In this document: positions 10,942 to 20,012 of the stretch, piece after piece
How the letters are laid out: each line of letters begins with the position of its first letter
How positions within the stretch are numbered: the stretch's first letter is position 1
Assembly (NCBI RefSeq): GCF_013085465.1
Contig: NZ_CP049838.1
Span: 3,906,001 to 3,970,000, forward strand
DNA from: Streptomyces asoensis
Lineage (GTDB): Bacteria > Actinomycetota > Actinomycetes > Streptomycetales > Streptomycetaceae
Direction: 5' to 3'
Length of the DNA: 64,000 nt
The notes under the pieces: generated by a model
What the model was told of the DNA's origin: nothing
What the model saw: the letters and a program-made list of their open reading frames with translations, nothing else
Databases searched by the model: none
Program-made: the position numbers and the translations under genes

Positions 10942-11763
10942 GTGACCACCGCCGTTGTCGCGCCATTCCGGTTCTTCTCGCTTCAGGTCGTGCGGGCCCG
11001 GCGGGTCGGGTCGTCGCTCGTCCGGGTCACGTTCACCGGGCAGGATCTCGAGCACTTCTTCTCCGACGGGCACGACCAGTCGCTGTCACTGTTCCTGCCT
11101 CAGCCGGGTCAGAGCGAGCCGCAGGTGCCTTTCGAGCTCGGGGACGGCTGGTGGCAGGCGTGGCGTGAACTGCCGGACGACGTGCGGGCGGTGATGCGGT
11201 CGTACACGCTCCGGGCCCTTCGCCGGGACGCGCTCGGGCGCACCATCGAGATCGACATCGACTTCGTGCTGCACACCCCGGCCGGGCCCGCCTCCGCGTG
11301 GGCCTCGGATGCCGGTGCCGGGGACCGGGTCGTCCTGCTGGGCCCGGCTCTGGCCGACAACCGGGCGATCCGGTTCCGGCCGCCCGGCGACACCGACCTG
11401 ATCGTGCTGTGGGGTGACGAGAGCGCCCTGCCGGCCGTCGCGTCGATCCTGGAGTCCCTGCCGGCCGGACAGCGCGTCCGGGTCTGGCTGGAGGCGCACG
11501 ACGTCGGGAACGTGCGGGAGTTGGCGACCGCGGCGGACGCCGAGATCACCTGGGTGGTCGGGGAGAGTTCCGTGGACGCCCTCCGGGAGGCCCGGCTCCC
11601 GGCCGCCGAGCACCCGTACGTCTGGATCGCGGGCGAGTCGGGGTGTGTGAGGGCGTTGCGCCGCCACTTCGTCCAGGAGCGCGGGATCGACCGGCGCCGG
11701 ATCACCTTCGTCGGATACTGGCGCCAGGGCATGAACGAGGAACAGCTCCGGGCGTCGGAATAG
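10942..11763 (+). CDS. Siderophore-interacting protein (ferric-siderophore reductase)
   Basis: A 273-residue FAD-binding protein of the SIP/ViuB family, expected to release iron from imported ferric siderophore by reduction. It has the FAD-binding beta barrel with VMRSYTLRALRRD (RxYT motif) and a C-terminal NAD(P)H-like half ending in the family motif HPYVWIAGESGCVRALRRHFVQERGIDRRRITFVGYWRQGMNEE. The GTG start follows AGGAG. It lies between desE and desA on the same strand, with a hairpin after it, which fits release of iron from imported ferrioxamine. Confidence 0.9.
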   Translation: MTTAVVAPFRFFSLQVVRARRVGSSLVRVTFTGQDLEHFFSDGHDQSLSLFLPQPGQSEPQVPFELGDGWWQAWRELPDDVRAVMRSYTLRALRRDALGRTIEIDIDFVLHTPAGPASAWASDAGAGDRVVLLGPALADNRAIRFRPPGDTDLIVLWGDESALPAVASILESLPAGQRVRVWLEAHDVGNVRELATAADAEITWVVGESSVDALREARLPAAEHPYVWIAGESGCVRALRRHFVQERGIDRRRITFVGYWRQGMNEEQLRASE

Positions 11764-11773
11764 CCACCACCCG

Positions 11774-11801
11774 TGCCCCCGCAGGCAGTTGCGCGGGGGC
11801 A
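11774..11801 (+). terminator. Hairpin terminator after the SIP gene
   Basis: TGCCCCCGC and GCGGGGGCA form a 9-bp stem around a 10-nt loop, 10 bp after the stop codon and ahead of the desA iron box, separating the two transcription units. Confidence 0.6.
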
Positions 11802-11848
11802 TCGACGTGATCACAGTCACGGCAGAGGCAGGGTTTCCCTCGCCACGC

Positions 11849-11867
11849 TTAGGTTAGGCTCACCTAA
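11849..11867. promoter_or_regulatory. Iron box (DmdR1/IdeR-type) upstream of desABCD
   Basis: TTAGGTTAGGCTCACCTAA is an essentially perfect 19-bp iron box, 73 bp before the desA ATG. It implies iron-dependent repression of the whole desABCD operon. Confidence 0.92.
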
Positions 11868-11940
11868 GTTGAACCAGAGGCTCCGTCCCCGAGCCCGTCA
11901 CGCAGCAGACCTCGTCCCCACCCCCCGGAGGACCCCCACC

Positions 11941-13383
11941 ATGCGCTCGCACCTGCTCAATGACACGACCGCGGAGCAGTACCGCCGCTCCGTGACCGAA
12001 GGAGTAGAGCGGGTGGCCGCCAAAATTGCCGCCACCGACCGTCCGTTCACCGGCGTCTCGGTCGACGCCCTCGCGCCCCGTATCGACGGGATCGACCTGG
12101 ACAAGCCGCTGCACGACACCACGGCCGTCCTGGACGAGTTGGAGGAGGTCTATCTCCGCGACGCGATCTACTTCCACCACCCCCGGTACCTCGCCCACCT
12201 CAACTGCCCGGTCGTCATCCCCGCCCTGCTGGGCGAGGCGGTCCTGTCGGCCGTCAACTCCTCCCTCGACACCTGGGACCAGTCGGCCGGCGGCACCCTC
12301 ATCGAGCGCAAACTGATCGACTGGACGACGGCCCGGATCGGCCTCGGCCCGGCCGCCGACGGCGTGTTCACCTCGGGCGGCACCCAGTCCAACCTCCAGG
12401 CGCTGCTGCTCGCCCGCGAGGAGTCCAAAGCGGAGTCCCTCGCCGAACTGCGCATCTTCGCCTCCGAGGTCAGCCACTTCAGCGTGAAGAAGTCCGCGAA
12501 GCTGCTGGGCCTCGGACCCGACGCGGTGGTGTCCATCCCGGTCGACAACGACAAGCGGATGCAGACCGTCGCGCTCGCCCGCGAGCTGGAGCGGTGCAAG
12601 GAGGCCGGTCTGACGCCGATGGCCGTGGTCGCCACCGCCGGCACCACCGACTTCGGCTCCATCGACCCGCTGCCCGAGATAGCCGAGCTGTGCGACCGGT
12701 ACGGCACCTGGATGCACGTCGACGCGGCCTACGGCTGCGGTCTGCTCGCCTCCGTGAAGTACCGGGGCCGGATCGACGGCATCGAGCGCGCCGACTCCGT
12801 TACCGTCGACTACCACAAGTCCTTCTTCCAGCCGGTGAGTTCGTCGGCCGTGCTGGTCCGCGACGCGGCCACGCTCCGCCACGCCACCTACCACGCCGAG
12901 TACCTCAACCCGCGCCGCATGGTGCAGGAGCGCATCCCCAACCAGGTGGACAAGTCCCTCCAGACCACCCGCCGCTTCGACGCGCTCAAACTGTGGATGA
13001 CCCTGCGCACCATGGGCGCCGACGGCATCGGACAGCTCTTCGACGAGGTCTGCGACCTGACCGTCGAGGGCTGGCACCTGCTGGCCGCCGACCCGCGCTT
13101 CGACGTCGTCGTCCAGCCGTCGCTCTCCACCCTCGTCTTCCGCTACATCCCCGCCGCCGTCACCGACCCGGCCGAGATCGACCGCGCCAACCTCTACGCC
13201 CGCAAGGCCCTGTTCGCCTCCGGTGACGCGGTGGTCGCGGGCACGAAGGTCGGCGCCCGCCACTACCTGAAGTTCACCCTGCTGAACCCCGAGACGACGA
13301 CCGACGACATCGCCGCCGTCCTCGACCTGATCGCCGGCCACGCCGAGCAGTACCTGGGAGAGTCCCTTGACCGCGCTTCCTGA
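11941..13383 (+). CDS. desA: Lysine decarboxylase of desferrioxamine biosynthesis
   Basis: A 480-residue PLP enzyme that turns lysine into cadaverine, the first step to desferrioxamines. It belongs to the group II decarboxylases: [17 protein letters not shown] near residues 143-158, [10 protein letters not shown], and the PLP-binding lysine in DYHKSFFQP. The ATG at 11941 is preceded by GGAGGA at 8 nt and by an iron box; a longer open frame upstream is disregarded. Its 3' end overlaps the desB start by 17 bp. It acts with DesB, DesC and DesD in one operon. Confidence 0.95.
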   Translation: MRSHLLNDTTAEQYRRSVTEGVERVAAKIAATDRPFTGVSVDALAPRIDGIDLDKPLHDTTAVLDELEEVYLRDAIYFHHPRYLAHLNCPVVIPALLGEAVLSAVNSSLDTWDQSAGGTLIERKLIDWTTARIGLGPAADGVFTSGGTQSNLQALLLAREESKAESLAELRIFASEVSHFSVKKSAKLLGLGPDAVVSIPVDNDKRMQTVALARELERCKEAGLTPMAVVATAGTTDFGSIDPLPEIAELCDRYGTWMHVDAAYGCGLLASVKYRGRIDGIERADSVTVDYHKSFFQPVSSSAVLVRDAATLRHATYHAEYLNPRRMVQERIPNQVDKSLQTTRRFDALKLWMTLRTMGADGIGQLFDEVCDLTVEGWHLLAADPRFDVVVQPSLSTLVFRYIPAAVTDPAEIDRANLYARKALFASGDAVVAGTKVGARHYLKFTLLNPETTTDDIAAVLDLIAGHAEQYLGESLDRAS

Positions 13384-14641
13384 AGCCAGCCACACCTATG
13401 ACTTCGTGGGGATCGGGCTCGGCCCCTTCAACCTCGGCCTCGCCTGCCTCACCGAGCCCATCGACACGCTCGACGGCGTCTTCCTGGAGTCCAAGCCGGA
13501 CTTCGAGTGGCACGCCGGCATGTTCCTGGACGGCGCCCACCTCCAGACGCCGTTCATGTCGGACCTGGTCACCCTGGCCGACCCGACCTCGCCGTACTCC
13601 TTCCTCAACTACCTGAAGGAGAAAGGCCGGCTGTACTCGTTCTACATCCGCGAGAACTTCTACCCGCTGCGGGTCGAGTACGACGACTACTGCCGCTGGG
13701 CCGCGAACAAGCTGAGCAGCGTGCGCTTCTCGACGACGGTCGCGGAAGTGACGTACGAGGACGACGTGTACGTCGTGCGGACCACCGCCGGCGAGCGGTT
13801 CCGCGCCCGTCACCTGGTCCTCGGCACCGGCACGCCCCCGTACATCCCGGAGGCCTGCGCGGACCTGGGCGGCGACTTCCTGCACAACTCCCGCTACCTG
13901 CGGCACAAGGCGGAGCTCCAGAAGAAGGAGTCGATCACGCTGGTCGGCTCCGGGCAGTCGGCCGCCGAGATCTACTACGACCTGCTCAGCGAGATCGACG
14001 TCCACGGCTACCAGCTGAACTGGGTCACCCGCTCCCCGCGCTTCTTCCCGCTCGAGTACACCAAGCTCACGCTGGAGATGACCTCCCCGGAGTACATCGA
14101 CTACTTCCGCGAGCTGCCGGAGCAGACCCGCTACCGCCTGACGGCCGAGCAGAAGAGCCTCTTCAAGGGCATCGACGGCGATCTCATCAACGAGATCTTC
14201 GACCTGCTCTACCAGAAGAACCTCGGCGGCCCGGTGCCCACCCGCCTGCTCACCAACTCATCGCTGAACAGCGCGAGTCACGCCGACGGCAGCTACACCC
14301 TCGCCTTCCGCCAGGAGGAGCAGGAGAAGGACTTCGAGCTGACCTCCCAGGGGCTGGTCCTGGCCACCGGCTACAAGTACACCGAGCCGGAGTTCCTCGC
14401 GCCCGTCCGGGACAGACTGCGCTACGACTCCCACGGCAACTTCGACGTCGCCCGCAACTACTCCATCGACACCACGGGCCGGGGCGTGTTCCTCCAGAAC
14501 GCGGGCGCGCACACCCACAGCATCACCTCCCCCGACCTCGGCATGGGGGCGTACCGCAACAGCTCGATCATCCGTGACCTGCTCGGCAGCGAGTACTACC
14601 CGGTCGAGAAGACCATCGCGTTCCAGGAGTTCTCCGTATGA
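13367..14641 (+). CDS. desB: Cadaverine N-hydroxylase (FAD/NADPH monooxygenase)
   Basis: This 424-residue monooxygenase makes N-hydroxycadaverine from cadaverine. The FAD-binding signature [16 protein letters not shown] is at the N-terminus, the NADPH-binding [13 protein letters not shown] lies mid-protein, and the C-terminal [13 protein letters not shown] is the ATGY motif of lysine/ornithine N-hydroxylases. The start appears to be a rare TTG at 13367, 6 nt after GGGAG and inside the end of desA; no ATG or GTG precedes the FAD motif in a better position. The 3' end overlaps desC by 4 bp (ATGA). Confidence 0.92.
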   Translation: MTALPEASHTYDFVGIGLGPFNLGLACLTEPIDTLDGVFLESKPDFEWHAGMFLDGAHLQTPFMSDLVTLADPTSPYSFLNYLKEKGRLYSFYIRENFYPLRVEYDDYCRWAANKLSSVRFSTTVAEVTYEDDVYVVRTTAGERFRARHLVLGTGTPPYIPEACADLGGDFLHNSRYLRHKAELQKKESITLVGSGQSAAEIYYDLLSEIDVHGYQLNWVTRSPRFFPLEYTKLTLEMTSPEYIDYFRELPEQTRYRLTAEQKSLFKGIDGDLINEIFDLLYQKNLGGPVPTRLLTNSSLNSASHADGSYTLAFRQEEQEKDFELTSQGLVLATGYKYTEPEFLAPVRDRLRYDSHGNFDVARNYSIDTTGRGVFLQNAGAHTHSITSPDLGMGAYRNSSIIRDLLGSEYYPVEKTIAFQEFSV

Positions 14642-15192
14642 GCACGACCACGGCCGCCGTCGGCCGTCTCACCCTCCGCCCCCTCGACCCCGTCGAGGAC
14701 GCCGAGCTGCTGCACGGCTGGGTCACACACCCCAAAGCCGCGTACTGGATGATGCAGCACGCGAAACTGGTGGACGTCGAGCGCGCCTACATGGACATCG
14801 CGGCCGACGAGCACAGCCACGCCCTCATTGGCCTGCACGACGGCGAGCCCGCGTTCCTGATGGAGTACTACGACCCGGCCCACCGTGAGCTGGTCGGCCT
14901 GTACGAGCCGCGGCCCGGCGACGTCGGCATGCACTTCCTGGTCGCCCCCACCGACCGGCCCGTGCACGGATTCACGCGGGCCGTGATCACCGCCGTGATG
15001 ACGCGCCTCTTCGACGACCCGACCACCTCCCGGGTCGTCGTCGAGCCGGACGTCTCCAACACGGCGGTGCACGCCCTCAACGAGGCCGTCGGGTTCGTGC
15101 CCGAGCGGGAGATCCAGAAGCCGGAGAAGCAGGCGTTGCTGAGCTTCTGCACCCGCGAGCAGTTCGTCGCGGCGACGGGGGTGCCGGCATGA
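14638..15192 (+). CDS. desC: N-hydroxycadaverine acyltransferase
   Basis: A 184-residue GNAT-fold acyltransferase, expected to transfer succinyl or acetyl from CoA to N-hydroxycadaverine, giving the hydroxamate monomers. It resembles the RhbD/IucB-type siderophore acyltransferases: [22 protein letters not shown] at the start, [31 protein letters not shown] in the middle and [21 protein letters not shown] near the end. ATGA overlaps on both sides place it firmly in the desABCD translational chain. Confidence 0.92.
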   Translation: MSTTTAAVGRLTLRPLDPVEDAELLHGWVTHPKAAYWMMQHAKLVDVERAYMDIAADEHSHALIGLHDGEPAFLMEYYDPAHRELVGLYEPRPGDVGMHFLVAPTDRPVHGFTRAVITAVMTRLFDDPTTSRVVVEPDVSNTAVHALNEAVGFVPEREIQKPEKQALLSFCTREQFVAATGVPA

Positions 15193-16958
15193 GCCTCGCC
15201 GACGCCGTCGCCCACCTCTCCCCCGAGCGCTGGGAGAAGGCCAACCGTCTGCTCGTCCGCAAGGCCCTCGCGGAGTTCGCGCACGAGCGTCTGATCACCC
15301 CCGAGGAGAAGGACGGCCGCTTCGTCGTCCGCAGCGACGACGGGCTGACCTACTACCGCTTCACCGCCGTCCGCCACGCCCTCGACCACTGGCAGGTGGA
15401 CGCCGACTCGATCACCCGGACCCGTGACGACGCCGAACTCCCGGTCGCCGCACTGGACTTCTTCATCGAGCTGAAGAAGACGCTGGGCCTGAGCGAGGAG
15501 ATCCTGCCGGTCTACCTGGAGGAGATCTCCTCCACCCTCTCCGGCACCTGCTACAAACTGACCAAACCGCAGATCACGTCGGCGGATCTGGTCAAGGGCG
15601 GCTTCCAGGCCATCGAGACCGGGATGACCGAGGGCCACCCCTGCTTCGTCGCCAACAACGGGCGGCTCGGCTTCGGCATCCACGACTACCTGTCGTACGC
15701 CCCGGAGACGGCGAGCCCGGTCCGGCTGGTGTGGCTGGCCGCGCACCGCTCGCGGGCCGCGTTCACGGCGGGCGTCGGGATCGAATACGAGTCGTTCGTG
15801 CGGGAGGAACTGGGCGAGAAGACGGTCGAGCGGTTCGACGGGATCCTGCGCGAGCAGGACCGGGACCCGGACGACTATCTCCTCATCCCCGTCCACCCCT
15901 GGCAGTGGTGGAACAAGCTCACCGTCACCTTCGCAGCCGAGATCGCGCGCGGGAACCTGGTCTGCCTGGGCGAGGGCGACGACGAGTACCTGGCGCAGCA
16001 GTCCATCCGGACGTTCTTCAACTCCTCGCACCCCGAGAAGCACTATGTGAAGACGGCCCTGTCCGTCCTCAACATGGGCTTCATGCGCGGTCTGTCGGCC
16101 GCCTACATGGAGGCGACCCCGGCCATCAACGACTGGCTGGCCCAGCTCATCGACAACGACCCGGTGCTGAGGTCGACGGGCCTGTCGATCATCCGGGAGC
16201 GGGCGGCCGTCGGCTACCGGCACCTGGAGTACGAGGCGGCGACGGACCGCTACTCGCCGTACCGCAAGATGCTGGCCGCGCTGTGGCGGGAGAGCCCGGT
16301 GCCGACGCTCCGGGACGGCGAGTCGCTCGCGACCATGGCCTCCCTGGTCCATGTGGACCACGAGGGCAGCTCGGTGGCCGGCGTGCTGATCGAGCAGTCG
16401 GGCCTGACGCCGACGGAGTGGCTGCGCGGCTACCTCCAGGCGTACTACACCCCGCTCCTGCACAGCTTCTACGCCTATGACCTGGTGTTCATGCCGCACG
16501 GCGAGAACACCATCCTGGTCCTGAAGGACGGGGCGGTGCAGCGGGCGATCTACAAGGACATCGCCGAGGAGATCGCGGTCATGGACCCGGACGCGGTGCT
16601 GCCGCCCGAGGTCCGGCGCATCCGCGTCGAGGTGCCCGAGGACAAGAAGCTCCTGTCCATCTTCACGGACGTCTTCGACTGCTTCTTCCGCTTCCTCGCG
16701 GCCGGCCTCGCCACCGAGGGGATCCTCGAGGAGGACGACTTCTGGCGCACGGTCGCCGAGGTCACCCGCGCCTACCAGGAGGCGAACCCCGAACTGGCCG
16801 ACAAGTTCCGCCAGTACGACATGTTCGCCCCCGAGTTCGCCCTGTCCTGCCTCAACCGTCTCCAGCTGCGCAACAACAGGCAGATGGTGGACCTGGCGGA
16901 CCCGTCGGGCGCCCTCCAGCTGATCGGAACCCTGAGCAATCCCGTCACGGGGTTCTGA
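15189..16958 (+). CDS. desD: Desferrioxamine synthetase (NIS family)
   Basis: This 589-residue IucA/IucC-type NRPS-independent siderophore synthetase uses ATP to condense and cyclise hydroxy-succinyl-cadaverine units into desferrioxamine E, or B when an acetylated unit is used. It contains family motifs such as SGTCYKLTKPQ, GHPCFVANNGRLGFG, HPWQWWNKL and KTALSVLNMGFMRGLSAAYMEATPAINDWLA, plus the C-terminal FerIII-like transporter-type region. It is the last gene of the operon, overlapping desC by 4 bp and followed by a 16-bp-stem terminator. Confidence 0.95.
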   Translation: MSLADAVAHLSPERWEKANRLLVRKALAEFAHERLITPEEKDGRFVVRSDDGLTYYRFTAVRHALDHWQVDADSITRTRDDAELPVAALDFFIELKKTLGLSEEILPVYLEEISSTLSGTCYKLTKPQITSADLVKGGFQAIETGMTEGHPCFVANNGRLGFGIHDYLSYAPETASPVRLVWLAAHRSRAAFTAGVGIEYESFVREELGEKTVERFDGILREQDRDPDDYLLIPVHPWQWWNKLTVTFAAEIARGNLVCLGEGDDEYLAQQSIRTFFNSSHPEKHYVKTALSVLNMGFMRGLSAAYMEATPAINDWLAQLIDNDPVLRSTGLSIIRERAAVGYRHLEYEAATDRYSPYRKMLAALWRESPVPTLRDGESLATMASLVHVDHEGSSVAGVLIEQSGLTPTEWLRGYLQAYYTPLLHSFYAYDLVFMPHGENTILVLKDGAVQRAIYKDIAEEIAVMDPDAVLPPEVRRIRVEVPEDKKLLSIFTDVFDCFFRFLAAGLATEGILEEDDFWRTVAEVTRAYQEANPELADKFRQYDMFAPEFALSCLNRLQLRNNRQMVDLADPSGALQLIGTLSNPVTGF

Positions 16959-16966
16959 TCCAGGCA

Positions 16967-17005
16967 GACGGGCGCCCCCGAGTACGGTCCTCGGGGGCGC
17001 CCGTC
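16967..17005 (+). terminator. Strong terminator of the des operon
   Basis: A perfect 16-bp stem (GACGGGCGCCCCCGAG and its complement) with a 7-nt loop begins 8 bp after the desD stop and is followed by a short T-containing tail. Confidence 0.85.
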
Positions 17006-17028
17006 GCCGTCTTTGGAAGAATCCTCCC

Positions 17029-17898
17029 ATGGCGGAAATCATCCAGAAGGACGGCACCTGGGTCTTCGACGGCGATGCCCTGCGGCTGACCCCGGGCCGG
17101 GACAAGAACGTCAGCCCGCTCCGCAGGGAACTGGGTGAACTGATCGTTCCCCTGGGCGCGTTGGCGGGGCTGTCGTTCGAGCAGGGGAAGAAGACCGGGC
17201 GGCTGCGGCTACGGCTGCGCGACGGCGCCGATCCACTGCTCCAGGCGACCGGCGGACGGCTGACCGAGCCGCACGATCCGTACCAGCTGCTCGTCGACTC
17301 CGACCGGTACGGCGTCGCCGAGTACCTCGTGGACGAGGTGCGCCAGGCGCTGCTCCTGGACGAGGTGCCGGCCGACCCGGTGGACGCGTATCTGCTGCCC
17401 GGCCCGTCCGTGCCGCTGTCCGCCTCCGCCGGGGACGGCACCGCGAGCTTCGACGGTGAGCGGGTACGCCTGGAGTGGAACTGGAAGACCGAGGAGTCCA
17501 AGGCCTCCGCCGGCGCCCGCAGTCTCGGCATCGCGGAGATCGAGGCCGTGGAGTGGCAGCCCGCGGTCGGCCTCGAGAACGGCTGTCTGCGCTTCCGGCT
17601 GCGTCACGCGCCCACGAAGGCGCCGGCCAAGTACGACCCCAACGCCGTGGAGCTGTGGGGGTTCAAGAAGGACCCGCTGATGGCACTCGTCGCGGCGGCC
17701 GTGCAGGCCAGGCTGCCCCATCCGGCGGCCGGACCCCGGGACGCCGTACCCGCGCAGCGCGAGCCGGACTCCGCCGCCGGGGACGACCACGACGCGCTGC
17801 TGCGCCGCCTGCGCGAGCTCGGCGAGCTGCGCCGCGACGGCGTCCTGACGGACGACGAGTTCGCGATGGCCAAACAGGCGGTCCTCAGACGCATGTAG
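17029..17898 (+). CDS. DUF4429 protein with C-terminal SHOCT domain
   Basis: A 289-residue cytoplasmic protein without signal or membrane segments. Two related DUF4429 modules can be seen, roughly residues 8-105 and 130-225, each built as a short beta-rich PH-like unit (WVFDGDALRLTPGR and TASFDGERVRLEWN begin them). The last 35 residues, LLRRLRELGELRRDGVLTDDEFAMAKQAVLRRM, are a SHOCT domain, which often serves as an oligomerisation or targeting tail. The function of the family is not known to me. It is a single gene between the des terminator and a convergent phosphatase gene. Confidence 0.82.
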   Translation: MAEIIQKDGTWVFDGDALRLTPGRDKNVSPLRRELGELIVPLGALAGLSFEQGKKTGRLRLRLRDGADPLLQATGGRLTEPHDPYQLLVDSDRYGVAEYLVDEVRQALLLDEVPADPVDAYLLPGPSVPLSASAGDGTASFDGERVRLEWNWKTEESKASAGARSLGIAEIEAVEWQPAVGLENGCLRFRLRHAPTKAPAKYDPNAVELWGFKKDPLMALVAAAVQARLPHPAAGPRDAVPAQREPDSAAGDDHDALLRRLRELGELRRDGVLTDDEFAMAKQAVLRRM

Positions 17899-17939
17899 CG
17901 CGGACGAGGACCGCCTGCCGACGTGGGTGTGCAGTGGGT

Positions 17940-17963
17940 GTGCGCCCTGCCTTCCGGGCGCAC
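17940..17963. terminator. Hairpin between convergent genes
   Basis: GTGCGCCC and GGGCGCAC make an 8-bp stem around an 8-nt loop between the DUF4429 gene and the convergent phosphatase gene. A direct repeat GTGGGTGTGC precedes it. Confidence 0.5.
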
Positions 17964-17972
17964 CCGCCGGGG

Positions 17973-19559
17973 TTACTTCGCCTTGCGGGCCACCGTGAAG
18001 TGGTCGACCTGGTCGCCGGTCTCGGCGATGCCGCGCACGGTCAGCGTCGCCGTCCGGCCCTTGGCGGCCGGGGTGACGTCCACCCGCAGGAACGAGTAGT
18101 CGAGGTATCGCACCCGCGACCAGGTGACCGTCTCGTCGACCTTGCCGTCCTTGGTGTTGATGAAGGAGGCGACGGAGTCGACCTCGTTCTCGTGGCCCTC
18201 GTAGGACAGCGGGGCGGTGAAGGCGTACAGGCTGCGGCCGGCCGCGCCCGCCGTGACGTACACCACTCCCTCGGTCTCGGGGTACGCCGTGCCGCCGATC
18301 GGGAGCTTCTTGGTGACCGCGCCCTTCTTGATGACGTCGGTGCGCTCGTACTGGTGGTTGTGGCCGTTGATGACCAGGTCGACCGTGTACTTCTCGAACA
18401 GCGGCACCCACTCCTGGCGCACGCCCCCCTCCGAGGCGTGCGCGGTGGAGGTGCAGTAGGCGCAGTGGTGGAAGAAGATCACGATGAAGTCGACGTCCTT
18501 CGACGCCCGGTACTTCTTGAGCTGTGTCTCCAGCCACGTGGTCTGGGTGCCGCCCGAGATGCCGAGGTTGGCCGGGATCTCGAAGGAGATGTCGTTGGCG
18601 TCGAGCGAGATCACCGCCGTGTTGCCGTAGACGAAGGTGTAGACGCCCGGGAGGTTCTTCGCGTCGGGGCCGTTGTCCGGCAGGTTCCAGCGGGCCTCCT
18701 CGCCGCCGTAGCCGTTGGGCGAGTACCAGGCCTCCATGTCGTGGTTGCCGTAGGCCGGCATCCACGGGACGGACTTGGCGACGGACTCGGTCTGGGCGAG
18801 GAACTGGTCCCAGACGCGGGAGTCGAAGCCGGTGTCGGCGGTCTTGCCCGCGCCGGCCGGGTCGGCGTAGGCGATGTCGCCGGCGTGCAGGTGGAAGGCC
18901 GGGTTCTGGCCGAGCAGGAGGCTGTTGTTGGCGAGTCCGTGGTAGCCGACGCCCTCGTCGCCGAAGGCGGTGAAGGTGAACGGCGCCTTGTGGTCGGGGG
19001 CGGTGGTGAAGGTGCCGAGGGTGCCGAGGAGGTGGGCGGCGGCCGGGTCGAAGCCCGTGTGGCCGACGCCGTAGTAGTACGTCCTGCCGGGCTTGAGGTG
19101 GGTGAGCTCGGCGTGCACGTAGTACTGGGTGTGGTCGCCGCTGGCGCCGACACCGGCCGGGGTGTGGAGGGTGCGCACCTCGGCCTCGATCCTGCGGGAG
19201 AGGTCCCAGGGGTGGGCGCCGATCCGGATGAAGGGCTTCTTCACCGCGACCGGGACCTGCCAGGAGACCGTGATCTCGGTGCGCGGGTCCTTGCCGTAGG
19301 CGAGGTGGCGCCCGAAGGGGGCGACGAGGGCGCCGTCGACGTGCTCGGCGGCCGGCGTGGTCTTCGGGGTCTGCGTCGGCACCGCGGCCTGTGCCGTGGC
19401 GCCGGTCACGAACGCGCCACCCGTGACGGTGCCCAGGGTGACGGCGCCGCCTCTGATCATCGTGCGCCGGGAGAACTTGGCGCGCAGGTACTCGTGCTGC
19501 TCGGCCATGCTCATGCGGTCGGCGAGCTGCTCGGGTACGCCCATGCGAGGAGTGTCCAT
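17973..19559 (-). CDS. Secreted purple-acid-phosphatase-like metallophosphoesterase (Tat substrate)
   Basis: A 528-residue exported enzyme expected to hydrolyse phosphate monoesters outside the cell. The N-terminus has a Tat signal, SRRTMIRGG then a hydrophobic stretch ending ATAQAA (about residue 59). A fibronectin-like N-terminal domain follows (ITVSWQVP...LKPGRTYYYGVG). The calcineurin-like core has FTAFGDEGV, HAGDIAYAD, AYGNHDME, FFHHCAYC and INGHNHQYERT, the metal ligands of purple acid phosphatases. The first motif reads GDEG rather than the usual GDxG with Asp/Thr context, still compatible with activity. Phosphate control is plausible given a PHO-box-like sequence upstream. Confidence 0.85.
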   Translation of the reverse strand: MDTPRMGVPEQLADRMSMAEQHEYLRAKFSRRTMIRGGAVTLGTVTGGAFVTGATAQAAVPTQTPKTTPAAEHVDGALVAPFGRHLAYGKDPRTEITVSWQVPVAVKKPFIRIGAHPWDLSRRIEAEVRTLHTPAGVGASGDHTQYYVHAELTHLKPGRTYYYGVGHTGFDPAAAHLLGTLGTFTTAPDHKAPFTFTAFGDEGVGYHGLANNSLLLGQNPAFHLHAGDIAYADPAGAGKTADTGFDSRVWDQFLAQTESVAKSVPWMPAYGNHDMEAWYSPNGYGGEEARWNLPDNGPDAKNLPGVYTFVYGNTAVISLDANDISFEIPANLGISGGTQTTWLETQLKKYRASKDVDFIVIFFHHCAYCTSTAHASEGGVRQEWVPLFEKYTVDLVINGHNHQYERTDVIKKGAVTKKLPIGGTAYPETEGVVYVTAGAAGRSLYAFTAPLSYEGHENEVDSVASFINTKDGKVDETVTWSRVRYLDYSFLRVDVTPAAKGRTATLTVRGIAETGDQVDHFTVARKAK

Positions 19560-19600
19560 GACGTCTGAAACTGGTCGCCTCGGGCGACGGGCCGCAAGAC

Positions 19601-19622
19601 GCCATATGGACGGTGTGCGAAC
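19601..19622 (-). promoter_or_regulatory. Candidate PHO box upstream of the phosphatase
   Basis: On the minus strand two adjacent 11-nt units, GTTCGCACACC and GTCCATATGGC, resemble the PhoP direct repeats (GTTCACC-type 7-mers every 11 nt). They lie 42-63 bp before the phosphatase start. The second unit matches poorly, so this is tentative. Confidence 0.3.
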
Positions 19623-19730
19623 AGCGGCTCATAACACATTCAATGTTCCCCCAAGGCTCCTTAACAGGGGCCTGCCCGAAATCGGGCACGATTCTTGCGA
19701 ATCCGGCTCGCGTACCCCAGGATCTACCGG

Positions 19731-19988
19731 GTGCACGACGAACTCGTAGATCATCTGACGCGCTCCACGCCCCTCCAGCGGGGCGAGGCGCTACGGGTGA
19801 TCCAGGACGTGCTCGCCTACTTCGACGAGACGACCGAGAACTACGTCCGTCGCCGCCACCGCGAGCTCCAGGCCCAGGGCCTGGTCAACGCGGAGATCTT
19901 CGAACGGGTCGAGGCGGACCTGAAATACCGTGCGGTGGCGCCGCCCGAGCTCACGCTCAGGCAACTGCGACGCATCGTCTACGGGTGA
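19731..19988 (+). CDS. Small conserved protein upstream of glmS
   Basis: An 85-residue, largely helical, charged protein; I do not recognise a domain. It reads from VHDELVDHLTRSTPLQRGEALRVIQDVL to RQLRRIVYG with no signal or membrane segment. The GTG at 19731 follows AGGA at 8 nt; a TTG start at 19695 is possible but has no ribosome-binding site. It ends 24 bp before glmS on the same strand, so it is likely co-transcribed with it. Codon usage is typical of the genome, which supports it as a real gene. Confidence 0.65.
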   Translation: MHDELVDHLTRSTPLQRGEALRVIQDVLAYFDETTENYVRRRHRELQAQGLVNAEIFERVEADLKYRAVAPPELTLRQLRRIVYG

Positions 19989-20012
19989 TCGAAAGCTTGG
20001 GGATACCTATAT

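Noticed and set aside
14868..17531. An 887-codon open frame on the minus strand across desC, desD and the DUF4429 gene.
   Set aside because: It lies opposite well-identified genes, is Arg/Pro/Gly/Ala-rich and shows no domain. Such mirror frames are normal at this GC content.
19989..20012. A glmS ribozyme or riboswitch before glmS.
   Set aside because: Only 24 bp separate it from the upstream gene, too little for such a structure.
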